Positions 1 through 10,942 of a DNA stretch of 64,000 nt are shown here, piece by piece. The stretch is from Prillingera fragicola. Lineage: Eukaryota > Basidiomycota > Tremellomycetes > Trichosporonales > Trichosporonaceae. How positions within the stretch are numbered: the first letter of the stretch is position 1; the number at the start of each line of letters is the position of its first letter. The notes below the pieces were generated by a model. The model did no database searches and had not been told where the DNA came from. It worked only from the letters and a program-made list of their open reading frames with translations. The stretch spans positions 1,426,001 to 1,490,000 of the forward strand of contig BEDY01000004.1 of the NCBI GenBank assembly GCA_002335605.1, written 5' to 3'. Made by a program: the position numbers and the translations under genes.

Positions 1-1209
1 CAGTTGGGTCACGATCGAGGGCAGGAGCAGTGCCCCTTAGTTCCCGCCGTGGGCCGCCGTGGACCTGGGTAGTCTCTACCGATTTCAATGACGTCGCGCA
101 GCTGGGCCTATGGGGGCGTGAGACGGTTTCGATACAGCAGGCAGAGGGGAGTCTTTGGACGAGGGTGCAGTGTACACAGAGGGGCACAGAGACAGACAGA
201 CACTCTAGTCGATAGCTGGGGGCGGCGCTGCTCCATCAGAAGCAGCACTACGTTGCATCTTTCAGCTTTGCGTCGCTCTCTCCCTCGTTAATCTCGGTGC
301 GCTGGCCGGCCAGGTGGTGCGAACAAAACACCCACCTGCTCGCAGCACGCAGACGTCTGCCGCCGCTGCCCGTACATGCCCGTGACACCACTTTTACGCG
401 CAACTGTGCACGACTCCCGAGCAGCCCTGGGAGCCTCTGCTGATACACGGGAGACTGCAGCACTACACACTCCAAATGTTCAGGGTGTCTCTGGAGCTCA
501 GGGTCCACAAGCGCACGCGGCCAGAGGTCTGTGAGCCCTAATCCCAGCAAGCTCCAACAAGTGTGCCTGGGCCAGGAAAAAGGACACGGTCTCCAGCACT
601 GCCACCTTGCCCCAAATTTTGTCAATCTGCTACGAAGCGGCAACCTCGAGTGTTTGGTTCAGCGCGTCAGAAAACAAACGCCACTTCCCCTACAACAGGG
701 TGGCTGCGCTCTGCTACAATGCTCATCGTGTGCGGTTCAACCTGAACGCCAGCAGCCTGGAACGCACTCCGGCGCACTCCAGAGAGCATGATTACAGGAT
801 CAAGGCCGGATCTGCGTTCCTAATGGCTGACTGTAAGCCTCGATCCCCCTGTTGCTGTGCGCCTCGACGATCCTCTACACCAGGGCGACGCTTTATTTAT
901 ATCGCCATCAAGCTCGGCAGGGACAGCAGGGGGCTGCTACCATTTAACGCACATGAGAGTGGCACTTCACGACGAGATCCACGACGTGATCATTGCTCGT
1001 ACAGCAGAGACGGCCTTTGAATGCAAAAGAAAATACATCATGCTTAAAAACTCTTGACGTACTGGGAAGCGTCTATGCCGCAACTCTCCGTATCTGATAT
1101 GCTCATCTCATTGCCGGCGACTGGACTCTCGCAAGCCAAACCATTCGTGTGCCTGCCTACACAGGCTGTTGCCACACAACGCCATTGTCTCAATCGTCGT
1201 GCTCTAGCT
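1..1209. other. Intergenic, downstream of NOC3
   Basis: The left edge of the window holds only short overlapping open frames in several phases. None has a recognisable domain, a clean intron pattern or a convincing start. It includes the 3' flank of the NOC3 gene. I see no repeat, RNA gene or mobile element here. Confidence 0.5.
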
Positions 1210-4048
1210 CTAGGAAAAGTTGGCGTCACGGAGGCGGCGGGCTTCACTGCGGACCTTGCGATCCCAATGACGCTCAGCAATCTCGTCGAGCTCGTACAGG
1301 CTAGTGGTGAACGGGTTGGTGAGCTGGGGGTCGTCCATCTCGGGGCGGTATACACCGTCAAACATGCGCTCCTCAGTGTCGAGCAGGTTGGCAAGTTTGC
1401 CCTCCTTGGCAGCGAGGCGGCGCACAAAAGACAGAGCCTCCTGTGCTGTGGCAGGTGGGAAGAAGAGGGCGCATTCGCACAGACGCTTGGCGAAGGCGGC
1501 CGCCCGGAGCGGTGGTGCCGAGGCAGTGCTGGCAAACAGCCTTGGGAAGAAGATGGCCTCGAGGCAGCGGAACAGCAGAGCTGCAGTCGACAACGTGTGC
1601 GCAGGAGGGCGGTCTGCCGTCGCACGCTTTGTACCGGCGCGCCTCTGCTGCGCAGCAGCGGCAGCCGTCGCAGCAGTGAGAATGGGAGGGTCCTCGATGC
1701 CAGTGTCCACAGACAAGGGGCGCAGAAGGGCAAAGAGTTCGGTGACAAAGTCGCCAAGATCAATGTTGAGAGCCTCTCCTTGGCCTGAAAGAAGGTCGAA
1801 TGCCGTGACGATGCCAAGCATGCGGATACGCACGCGCAGGCCAGCGCCGACGGGGTCCAGCTCGGTATCGTCATCGTCGTCGCCAGTGGCGTTGCGGTCG
1901 GCGATGATCTTGCGCAAGACCTGAAGAAGGTCCCGGAAAAAGTCGACGTTGATGAGGTGGGTGAAGTGAGAGATACCCTCGAGCGCGGCAGGGAGCAGAG
2001 GTGAGCGGCCGGGGAACTTGAGAATGGAGAAGTATAGAACAAAGAGGTTCTTGAGAGTCTCTGTTTGCTGGAAAACGTCAGGACATGTTGACCCAGATGG
2101 TACTCACTGTCTGAGCGCGCTCCTCCTCGTTGACCTCGGCCTCGGCCTCAGCCATCTCCTTTTCAATCTCCTTCATCTCCTTCTCCTTCTTCCTCTGGTT
2201 CTTGGTCTGCCACTTTTTCCTGACGTCGCTCTTGTACGTCTTCTCAGGCTTGTCCTCGCGACGACCCCTGTTTTTGCGCTTGCCATCCCGCATGGCGTCG
2301 AGCTCGGTGCGCAAACGGAGATGGAGTAGACAGGCCAAAACGTTCTGGTGGACCTGGAACTTGCGCTCCTTGATCATCCGCGCGATCAGACGGACAAGGG
2401 CCTGAGAGTAGGTTGCAGCAGTGTCGGCGCGGAAGACGGACACAAATGTGTCGAGAATGAGGTCCGAGTCCTGGTCCCAAGACCGGCGTCCGATGCGACC
2501 AACCAAGACCCCCATAATGTTCTCGGAGAAGTTGAAGTGAGGCACCGAGGAGAGCAGGTCGCACATGCACTTGAGAGCCACAGAAGCCAAAGGCGACTTC
2601 CCTACGATAGTCAGCGCGGAACAAGAGCAAAACACGTACGTTTAATCTCGATCTCAAGCGACTTGAGGTAGCCCTTGTAGTTGCGCACGAGGAGCTTTTC
2701 TCCCTCACGCATGCGGCGCACCTCGTCACGGACCTTTTCCGACTCCTCGAGAGCCGTGAGGTCACGAATACGGTAGCCAGGGACGAGGTCCTTGAACACA
2801 GCGAGCTGTGACAGGTAGGCGAGGGCGCGGATCGAGTTTGGCACGGGAAGAGGTCCGTCGCCGTCCTCGGGGGAGGGAACGTTGGGGAGGGAGAACGTCG
2901 ACATGCGGGTCAGGACAGGTGCGATGTCGATGAGCTCGCCACCGCCGAGAATCTCAGCACCAATCTGTGCCATCTGCTCCTTGGCGGCCTCCAAGCGACG
3001 GGCATTCTTCCACCCGGGAGTAGAGACAATCTCGGCAACGCCCATGCGACCAAAGCGGCCAGGCTGAGCAGCCATGTGGGCAGCCTCAGCGGCAGCGTCC
3101 AGCTCCTCGTCGCTCTCCTCCTCCTCCTCCTCGCTCTCCTCAACCTTCTTAACAGGCTTCTTACTGGGAGGAAGTTGCACGCGGGTTGTACCCTCCACAA
3201 GTTTGATCTCTCCAGTCGCAAGCTTGATGGGCAACCGTCCAACCTCAACATGGTCGTCTTCCTCTGCCGACTCCTCGGCAGCCCAGCGAGATCGTCCGGC
3301 AACCTCGTACTCGGCCTCGTCATCTCCCGCCCGGCGCTTGCGCTTCGGACCCTCATCCTCCTCATCCTCCTCGTCGCTGTCCGAGAGGTCATCGTACTCA
3401 TCGTTCAGAGCATCCTGGTCATCGTCGTCCTCGCCGTCATCAGATCCAAAGTCAGAGCCACCAATATCCGATCCCGAGTCTCCCAATGCCTCGTCATCCG
3501 AGAGGTCCACCTCTGAGTCGAAATCGTAGTCGGACATGTCGGAGGCTGAGGGAGGCGAAGGCTCGCGCTTCTTCGATCGTTGGGGCATCACGTCTCGCGA
3601 CTTCTCGAGGTTGTGAATACGCTTGGACTCTTTTGCTGTCCTGAACCATCAGCTCCGCTGTTCCCGTAATATGAAACTCACCTCGTGAGTGTCTTGCTGT
3701 CGAGGCTGGCCAGGAATCCACCAGCGTTACCAGCTTCAAGCCCCTCATCCTCGCCGAGGTCCATGTCCATGATGTCCGAGTCGTCGTCATCGTCGTCTCC
3801 ACCAGCAAAGGAAGTCTTGGGAACAGGAATGAACTTCTGGTCGCGAAGCTTGACCTTCTTGGGCTGGTCGGCCTTGCGCTTAGGCTTGCCAGTTGGCCCA
3901 ACGTCTGGTTGGGCGTCCTTTCCCTTGCCCTTCACCTTCTTGGGAGCCTGAGAAGGTCAGCAGAGATGTGGTACCAAAGACTCACGCTTCCTGAAGGCGC
4001 ACCTCCAGCTTTGCGCTTTCCCAATGCTTTCCCTGTCGGCTTGCCCAT
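1210..4048 (-). CDS. NOC3: Nucleolar complex-associated protein 3 (Noc3)
   Basis: Noc3-family protein of about 890 residues, read from five exons joined by four short introns (near 3950-3985, 3640-3680, 2602-2640 and 2068-2107). The N-terminus is Lys-rich and then strongly acidic (runs of D/E and S-D-E over roughly residues 110-330). The conserved Noc3 core follows, with the motif FKDLVPGYRIRDL and then SLEIEIK and FNFSENIMG, then a basic segment (KPEKTYKSDVRKKWQTKNQRKKEKE), and a helical C-terminal half with the segment KNLFVLYFSILKF. In yeast, Noc3 pairs with Noc2 in late nucleolar and nucleoplasmic 60S pre-ribosome maturation and has also been tied to replication origin licensing. The start at 4048 gives a short basic first exon (MGKPTGKALGKRK). 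The protein ends with a TAG at 1210. It is divergent from the small gene at 4410. Confidence 0.9.
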
Positions 4049-4409
4049 TACTATGCGAGTATGTGTGCTTCAATACTGCATGTATCTCGACCAGCTGTGG
4101 ACATTCAGAAACCTTGATCGAAAACAGAAATTCTTCACGTGACCTTCCACCACGTGTTTGCCACCGGCTTCATTGTGACTTGCTTCCGAGAGCTGGCGAG
4201 CTTGGGCGGTCGTCCTGTACGTCACCAATTGTTAGTGTTGCAAAGTCCTTGACACTGTCGACAACGAGCGACACCAGTGCAACCTGCCCTTTGCCCGTAG
4301 AACAAGTGCGCAAGCGGGACATCACAGGCTGTCATTTCTTGCCCTTGACAGCGCCGCCAACATTCGGCTCACCTTCCTCCTTACGCTGGTGGCAGCAGTC
4401 ACGGCCATC
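4049..4409. promoter_or_regulatory. Divergent promoter region NOC3 / small gene
   Basis: About 360 bases lie between two outward-facing start codons, so the stretch must hold the promoters and 5' leaders of both genes if the small gene is real. I could not pick out a TATA box or a specific factor site with confidence. Confidence 0.35.
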
Positions 4410-4724
4410 ATGCCTCCAACAGCCATCCTGCCGGGTCACACCTATGTGCATGTGACGTCGAATCTGTCACCCAAAGCCATCTCAGACAGTCTCACCTCGT
4501 CCTCTCCCAATCTCAAGCTAGAGTATCGTGGGCCTGTGGGCGAGTTGGAAGGCGAACACATCTTCGAGGCAACGCAACCTGGCGCAGAAGAGGTCGTCGA
4601 GCCAGAAGGCTCGTTGTGGAAGCGGGACGGCGAGCCGCTGCTGCACGCAGTGCGAGCTGTAAAGGGTGTTGAAGCTGCCCAGGTGTTAGTTTCTCGGCAG
4701 CGCGCAAAGCGCGAGGAACTATAG
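4410..4724 (+). CDS. Small hypothetical protein
   Basis: A 104-residue reading frame starts at ATG 4410 (MPPTAILPGHTYVHVTS) and ends with KREEL before TAG. It has no signal peptide or membrane segment. The composition is mixed and plausible for a folded protein (VHVTSNLSPKAISDSL, LKLEYRGPVGELEG), with a charged basic tail. I do not recognise the family. It is placed head to head with NOC3 and tail to tail with the Mis14-like gene, which ends about 90 bases away. That is a normal slot for a gene in this compact region. An upstream exon in the 4200-4400 stretch cannot be excluded. Confidence 0.45.
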   Translation: MPPTAILPGHTYVHVTSNLSPKAISDSLTSSSPNLKLEYRGPVGELEGEHIFEATQPGAEEVVEPEGSLWKRDGEPLLHAVRAVKGVEAAQVLVSRQRAKREEL

Positions 4725-4815
4725 CGTGTTGTAATTGATACATATCATGCCGAGGAAGATATTATAGACACTGTTACAAGGTATGGAAGCGTTTGCTCGC
4801 GATTCGACAAGAGTG

Positions 4816-5581
4816 TCATGTCCTTTGCAACTGCTCTTGGACCACCTGAACGCGCTGCGTGCGAGCAAGCTGCTGCGGGGCAGTCTGCATCGTTAGCGTC
4901 GTCTTGGGGAACAAACATACCTCTGCCATGTCCGTCAGATCCTCTACCACCTTGGTGAAGGCGTCCAGCACCTCGGCGTGACGCGGAGGAGAGACAATGT
5001 CCTCTGGGCGAACATTTGGTTTCGCTAATAGTTCAGCATGTCGACGTCTGCACGCATACATACCGGTTGATGCCTCTTCTGCCACGTCTTCCTCCGACGG
5101 CATCCACTGCGCTGCGTCTCGTCGCATTTCCAGGCCCTCCAGAAGATCCGCAACCTGGTTGGGAAGCTGCCTTCGCTTCTCTGCCACCTTGGTCTCCCAG
5201 TTGACACGCTCGTCATTCAATGCCCAAAGACTGCGGTCCAGCTTTTCGTCAAAGGGTTCGGTCGCTGCAAAGTCAGCGTGGTCATGGTGGTGGGGTACTG
5301 GATCGCCGCTGCAACTCACCAGCAAAATACTTGTCGTAGTCAATTCCATTAACACGGAGATTGGGCTTCGCCAGCTCCCACATGCGTTCACGAACGCGTT
5401 TCAACTCGGCTTCGATTTTGGGACGCATACGAAGAGCTGTCGGTCCCTTTGCTCCACCCGGTAGCGCCGCCAACGTTGCGTCCAAGGCCTCGGCCATTTG
5501 CTGATCCGCGTTGGCTTGCACTTGCAGCCATTCTTCTTCCCTGTCTACAGTGACTCGAGTATTGAGGTTTTCGTTCTCCAT
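4816..5581 (-). CDS. NSL1: Mis14/Nsl1-like kinetochore protein
   Basis: Four exons give a helical, highly charged protein of about 210 residues. Exon 1 begins MENENLNTRV at 5581 and ends near LRVNGIDYDKYFAG. Exon 2 carries EPFDEKLDRSLWALNDERV followed by KVAEKRRQLPNQVADLL, exon 3 carries KPNVRPEDIVSPPRHAEVL, and exon 4 is a short Gln-rich end. The combination of an ING/ISING-like strand, a PFDE...LD segment, and a KR(R/K)Q.P motif before coiled coil matches the Mis14/Nsl1 family of the Mis12 (MIND) complex, which links inner kinetochore chromatin to the Ndc80 microtubule-binding complex. The assignment rests on these weakly conserved motifs and on length, so it is good but not certain. It shares a 220-base divergent promoter with the CtIP-like gene. 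Confidence 0.7.
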
Positions 5582-5804
5582 GGTGAAGTGCGTGGAGATG
5601 AGTGTAACGTTGAAGTGTGATTTCGGCTAACATTGACTCTTGATTGTTGACATTCATGTTTCCTTACGTAATCCACCATTCCCACACCTGACCGTGTTGA
5701 ACAGACAGGCCAGCTGACGCGTATGATTTCGGTGTGCGTGTGTTGTTTGCACCTTTCTCACCTTCTACTGGCTTCACTCCTCTGGCACGGCACCCTCGCA
5801 AATC

Positions 5805-8222
5805 ATGGGTCGGGGAGATCCCAATATTGCTACGGTAGCTCCGCTGGTGGAATCGGAGGAAAGCCTCTCCTCGGCGCTTGAACGTCAAATGAATGGTTTC
5901 AACGGTGAGTTTTGCCAAGAAGGGCTGGTGACAATACTGATGCTTGCAGATGTACAACAACAAGTGAGGAAATGTTGAGGAGTGTGCTGATTATAGGTGA
6001 ATTCGTTCATGAACGATCTCCAGAAACTCAAGACTCAGTGCGACGCGCTCAAAATCGAGCGTACCACCCTCGCGCAAGACTGCGCCGCGCGCGACCTCGA
6101 TCGACTTGCTCTCAACAATGAGCTCGAAGGACTTAGAGTGCAACGCGAGGCGCTTGAATCTGAGCTTTCGGAACTCCAGGAGGATAAGAGGTGGCTGCAA
6201 TCTGTTGAAGACATGCCCCCAGAAGATCTCGATATCTACGGCCGAGTGAAACGTCAGCTCTGGCTGCAGACAGAGAAGGTCGCCGCGTTGCAGCTTCAAA
6301 TCTCAGAGATCTCGGCTGGGCATAATCGCCAGCTGGACTCAGAACGCGCTATTTCCATTGGTCTACGAGATCGCATTGGCCGGCTTGAGCGACAACTGCG
6401 CGAGACCCAACAGCTATCGGAAGCGAAACCTGTGGAGCCGGCCCTCCCCATCTCCTACGAGCTTGAAGTCTCCCGAGCCGAGGCCGCGAAACTCAAGATC
6501 GAGAATGATGACATACGCCGCACTCTAGCAAAGGAGAGTAAAGCTCACGCAGCTTCCACAAGCCGCGTTGCAACTCTGGAGAGCGAGCTGCGACTAGTCA
6601 AGGAGGATCTAGTTCGCTGCCAAGAGGATCTGCGGGTCAGTGCGGCCAGCAACGCACTGACCAGCAACAAGCAGAGAGACATTAACGAGCTGCCTCTGCA
6701 AGCAATCCCCGTCAACGTCGCTATACCGCACACGCCACCGCGGCTGCCGGTTCGGCCCTCTGCTGGATCATCTACTTCCGGCGCCTCGCGTACTACAGAT
6801 GCCTTGTCTCCCTCAACGTCAATCGCCAAGCGCTTTGCCCATTTGGAGAGACAGCACGAGTCACTCAAGAAGGCCTACAAGAAGGTTCGCGCTCGTCATG
6901 CGTCCGACATCAAGCATTGGAAAGAGTATCGTGCTGTGGAGGAAGAACGAAGAGCTATCAAACAACGGAGGCGTGAGGAACGAGCTGCAGCAGAGTCAGC
7001 GGCGCGCTCCAGCTCTTCGATTGCACCCGACGACGGGCCCATGTCTTTTGCTGGGACGCCGACCCAACAGGCGGCACAGAGTTGCATCCCCCGCCCGGCA
7101 CCTGCCGCTGTAGACACGCCTAAGCCTGCAAGAGAGAACACGGGACTTAATGACGTCCCCGAGGACGACGCGACTCGGACGCCCAAGCAGTGGTCCACAC
7201 ACACACCCATACAGCATACTGATACACCTGGACGCTTGTCTCGTCAACCTTCGCGAGTAACTCCTTGGCTGGGAGCCAGCCGTTCGACCCCCGTCACCCA
7301 AGCCAAATCGTTTTGTTCAGACTCTGACGAGGACCATGATGACGGTCACCGTAACACCACTCCTGCCCAGGCCAGGACCCCACTTGTGCGCGATCGGACT
7401 GGGCTGAGCATGGGCGATGGGTCGCTCCGGCGTGCAGCTCTTCAACGTACATCGAACAAGAACCTGCTGGGCGATAGGAGTATCCTCTCCGAGTTCACAA
7501 CACCGGGTCCAGTTAATGGCAAGCGACCTTTGGACTTGGAGGGGATGAGTCCCGCAGAGCGTGCATCAGAACGCAAGAAGCTTAGTCGTCTGAGCACGGC
7601 TGAACGCCGAGCCATTTATGCACCCTACAAGGGCAAGGGACGATATATCGCTCCGGAAGATGTGTGAGTGATCAACAACGAGGCTTGAACTGACATTCTG
7701 AGTCAGCGAACAGTGGCCGACGAGTTTGAGGTCGACCCAGCGCGAAACAACGGGGTTGCCCATCAGTATCACGACACGGTACGCAACCGCGAGGAGCGCC
7801 GCCGCATGCATGGTGGCGACTGCGAGTGCTGTCGCGACGTGAGTGGACTTTGTGATATTCACGCTGACATTTCCAGTATTACGCAGCCATCGGACCTCTG
7901 CCTCGCTTCAACACGGGCCTAGTTTGGAAGGACGGAGGCGACGCCCAGGATGGCCAGCGTTCGGCTCATGAGCCGGCGGATCATCAACAACGTATTTCGC
8001 GCCATCGCGAGACGTGGCGCAAGCCCCCGACTCCTCCAGACTTTTGGAAGATTGGGTTCCCGACAACGCAGGACGTCGCAGACGTGAATGCCAAGGCAGA
8101 TCAGATGGTGGCTGAGCGCGAGATGCAGATCAGACGAGAAGCAGCGTGAGTACATGAAATTCGTCACGTACAAGAGCTGACAAGCCAGCCACAAGGAGTC
8201 CAAGTGGCGGAAGAAGAGCTAG
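5805..8222 (+). CDS. CTP1: Sae2/CtIP/Ctp1-like DNA end-resection factor
   Basis: Predicted DNA double-strand-break end-resection cofactor of the Mre11-Rad50-Nbs1 nuclease, about 710 residues in six or more exons. The N-terminal 250 residues are coiled coil (LQKLKTQCDALKIERTTL onward), the part used for oligomerisation in CtIP proteins. The middle is Ser/Thr/Pro-rich with many S/T-P sites (cyclin-dependent kinase type). The C-terminal exons hold the diagnostic CtIP block: NREERRRMHGGDCECCRDYY (CxxC), then SRHRETWRKPPTPPDFWKIG and FPTTQ. The start at 5805 (MGRGDPNIAT) gives three tiny 5' exons spliced by introns of 45 and 33 nt. One splice near 7661 most likely uses a GTGTGA donor to keep the frame into VADEFEVDP. 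The end converges on the NudE gene with an 85-base gap. Confidence 0.9.
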
Positions 8223-8307
8223 AGCTTGCATGGATGATGCTAGTAGGCGTCACCAGGACAAATGAGCGAGCAATGCAATGTACAGTACACAAGATGCAGT
8301 TGTATGC

Positions 8308-10676
8308 CTACAGCAGTGGAGTCTTTGGGCGGCTGGGAAGGCCTCCACGGCGTGGGTTGGTGTCACGCAGAACTGCGCTGGGAATGCGAGGAACAGGAGG
8401 AGGAGGGGTGTCACTGTAAGCAGGAAAGCTGGTGGGACGTCCTGGAGTGCTTCTGGGGCCAGGTATGGCACTCGGGGGAAGCCCACCGTCGTTCACAACA
8501 CCCAAGCTGCTACGGCGAGCCGAGCGCTTCAGCATTGCAGGCGCGAACTCTGTTACTGCACTACCGCTGCCGCTTGATGGTGGCGGCGGCCCTCGTCCCA
8601 ACGTCTGCTGACTACGGGGGCCTCGGGAACGGTCTTCTGCACGCGAGCCTGGACGTGACAGAGAGGCACCGAGACGCGAGGTGACTCGAGGTGGCCCTGA
8701 TGGGGATGGGTCGATGCAAGAGAATGTACCGTTACTGACGCTGGATCGCCGAGGACCAGGAATGAGACTTGGTGACATAGCACCCGAGCGAGAGCTTGTC
8801 CGGCTGTGGGCACCACGGGAAGGAGGCCGTGGCCCCGACGTAGAGGCGGAGAGCGAAGGACGGACCGACGGGCCCAAGCTCGGGCGGGGCTTGGATGAGG
8901 TCACCGATCGAGGCGCAGCAGAAGTAGAGGCTGAAAGGAGAGCACGCTTGTTCAACCCGCCAGTGAGTGGCGATGGAATACTTGGCCGGGCCGGCAGCGT
9001 CCGAGTAGAAGTACGGGATGCTCCACTACTCGCACGCAATGTCGCCCGGTCTAGAGGCGAGGCCGGCTCATTGCGAGAAGTTCTCGCTTGAAGCATTGCT
9101 GGCGGCGTGTCCTCGACATCTGACAGCAAGACCCAGCTGGTGGGCGACAGGAGGCCGACGGACGAGCGATCTGTGCCAGGCGTCACAGCCGGGGCCGAGG
9201 CCTTTGATAGAGCTGAGACGCGTGCATGAGACGCCCCTGATGCGGCGGACGAACCTGCTGTCGAAGATGCATTGGAGACAGCTGGCTGTCGCTTGGTCGG
9301 CATGGACACGTTACGCTTTGGCATGCGCGTACCAATGCGATCGTCGGCCACCTTCAGCCGAGCCTGCAGGTCATGCAACAGCTTGAATCCCTTGGTCTTG
9401 GCCGCGTTATGACTCGCTGCACGAGCCGGCGATGGTTGATATGTGGGGCGACGAGGAGGCTGACCCAAGTTTCCACTGCCTGATGCCAGCGCGCGCGACG
9501 TCGTCGACCGCGACAGTGAAGGTATGGCAGAGGGCGACGCGACGGCGGCGGTGCGTGAAATTGACGGCGACATGGCGGGAATAGATGTGGTTCGCGGGAT
9601 GCGAGGCGATGGACGGACCATTCTTGGCGTGACTGTCGTTGAGCGGTCGGAGCGCTCGGTCGTGGAAGATCGCTCTGTAGAGGACGATTGTTCGGTAAAG
9701 GAGGGTGAGGCTGCAGTGGATCGAGAAGACGAACGTGAATGGGAATGCTTCTCCGGGGCCGGTGATATCGGTGCGTTTGAAGCAGGTGGGGTGGGTGCGA
9801 CAGAGCGAGCAAGCTGATCGCGGAGGATAGCAATTTCACTGTTAGCATCTGAGATAGTCAACAGCCGCGACAGACGATGACGCAAACCTCGCAAGTCGTC
9901 CTTCAGGCGCTGGCAGTCTTCCTCCAATCCTTGCTTCTGAATAAGCTCCTGCTCAAGCAGAGTCTTCTCTTCAATTGTGCGATAATACTTGGACTCCATG
10001 TCGTCATAAGAAGAGCGAGCGACGCTGCTCGTCAGCCTTAGCCTACTGGGCGACATACCGTTCCCTGCTTTCCAGCTCATCGTTTCCCAACTCGGTATCA
10101 CGTAGATTGACAAGAGCTTGATCACGTTCAGTGCGCAGGCTGTCAATCTCGCGCTGCATGCCAGTGGCAGTTGTGGTGTGCCGCTTGTGTAGATCCAGAT
10201 ATTTTGTCTGACATCGTTCAGCAGAGACTCGTCGACATTGACTCACTTTCCACTCCTCTTTCTCTACCTCAAGGCGTTGGATGCGCTCCTTGAGTTGACC
10301 CTGCTTATTCTCCGTAGCTTCCAGCTCCTTTTCAAGCTCTTGTTCGAGCTCTCGCGAGGACACTTGAAACTCATCTGGCAACATTAGTCACATTGCGTTT
10401 GAGGAGTCAACGCGAACGTACCGAGCTCTGCACGCGTCTCATTGAGCAGGTCGAGGGCAACACGGTACTTATCACGATAGTAGCTCGCTTCCTCCTTGGG
10501 CGAGTCAAACCTAATAGACTGATTAGCGCGGTTGAAGGTTGCTTCGAGAATACCAACGTCAGGCCATCATCATCGTCGTCCATCCCAAAGTTACCGTTTG
10601 CCACTTTGTTGTGTCCTGTAGTGTGGCCGAACCCGTTGGAGAACCCAGGAGAGTCAAGCGCTACAGTCGCCGACAT
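8308..10676 (-). CDS. NDE1: NudE-type nuclear distribution protein
   Basis: NUDE-domain protein that binds Lis1 and dynein and acts in nuclear migration and spindle positioning. Exon 1 starts MSATVALDSPG at 10676, runs through an acidic MDDDDDGLT stretch and joins FDSPKEEASYYRDKYRVAL. I place this intron at 10511-10557 with donor GTTGGT, because the other nearby donors give a stop or the wrong phase. Residues of about 45-200 are a long coiled coil (ELEQELEKELEATENK, DMESKYYRTIEEKTLLEQEL), typical of the NudE N-terminal half. The C-terminal two thirds is low-complexity Ser/Pro/Arg-rich with repeated S-R-P and SxxP motifs, probably disordered and phosphorylated. It ends at TAG 8308. It is divergent from BRE1 across a 266-base promoter. 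Confidence 0.88.
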
Positions 10677-10942
10677 TATTTACGTCCCCTGACGGGATAC
10701 AGAAAAGAGGCGTGCCGCAATGTTCGAAATGTGTTGGTGTTGGCCATATTGTTGGTGGCGACGTGCTGTCAACAACAGCGGTGGCCACCCACTGTGAGAG
10801 AATGCCACACTCCATATCGCCGCGGACAATTACGAAAGCTGGTCGTCCGCCGCCCAAGTCGAGGGATTGAAGCAAGATGACTGTCACGCATGCATACCAA
10901 TCAGTTCATTACTCTTCTTTGGCCATCCCCTTCCTTCCGAGC
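10677..10942. promoter_or_regulatory. Bidirectional promoter NudE / BRE1
   Basis: A 266-base interval separates the two start codons of genes transcribed away from each other. Both promoters must lie in this interval or inside the flanking 5' ends. No TATA box is obvious. Confidence 0.45.

Noticed and set aside
10407..10676. NudE first exon read with donor GTATTC
   Set aside because: That donor joins in a phase giving an immediate TGA with the best acceptor. Donor GTTGGT four bases earlier gives the correct FDSPKEEA frame.
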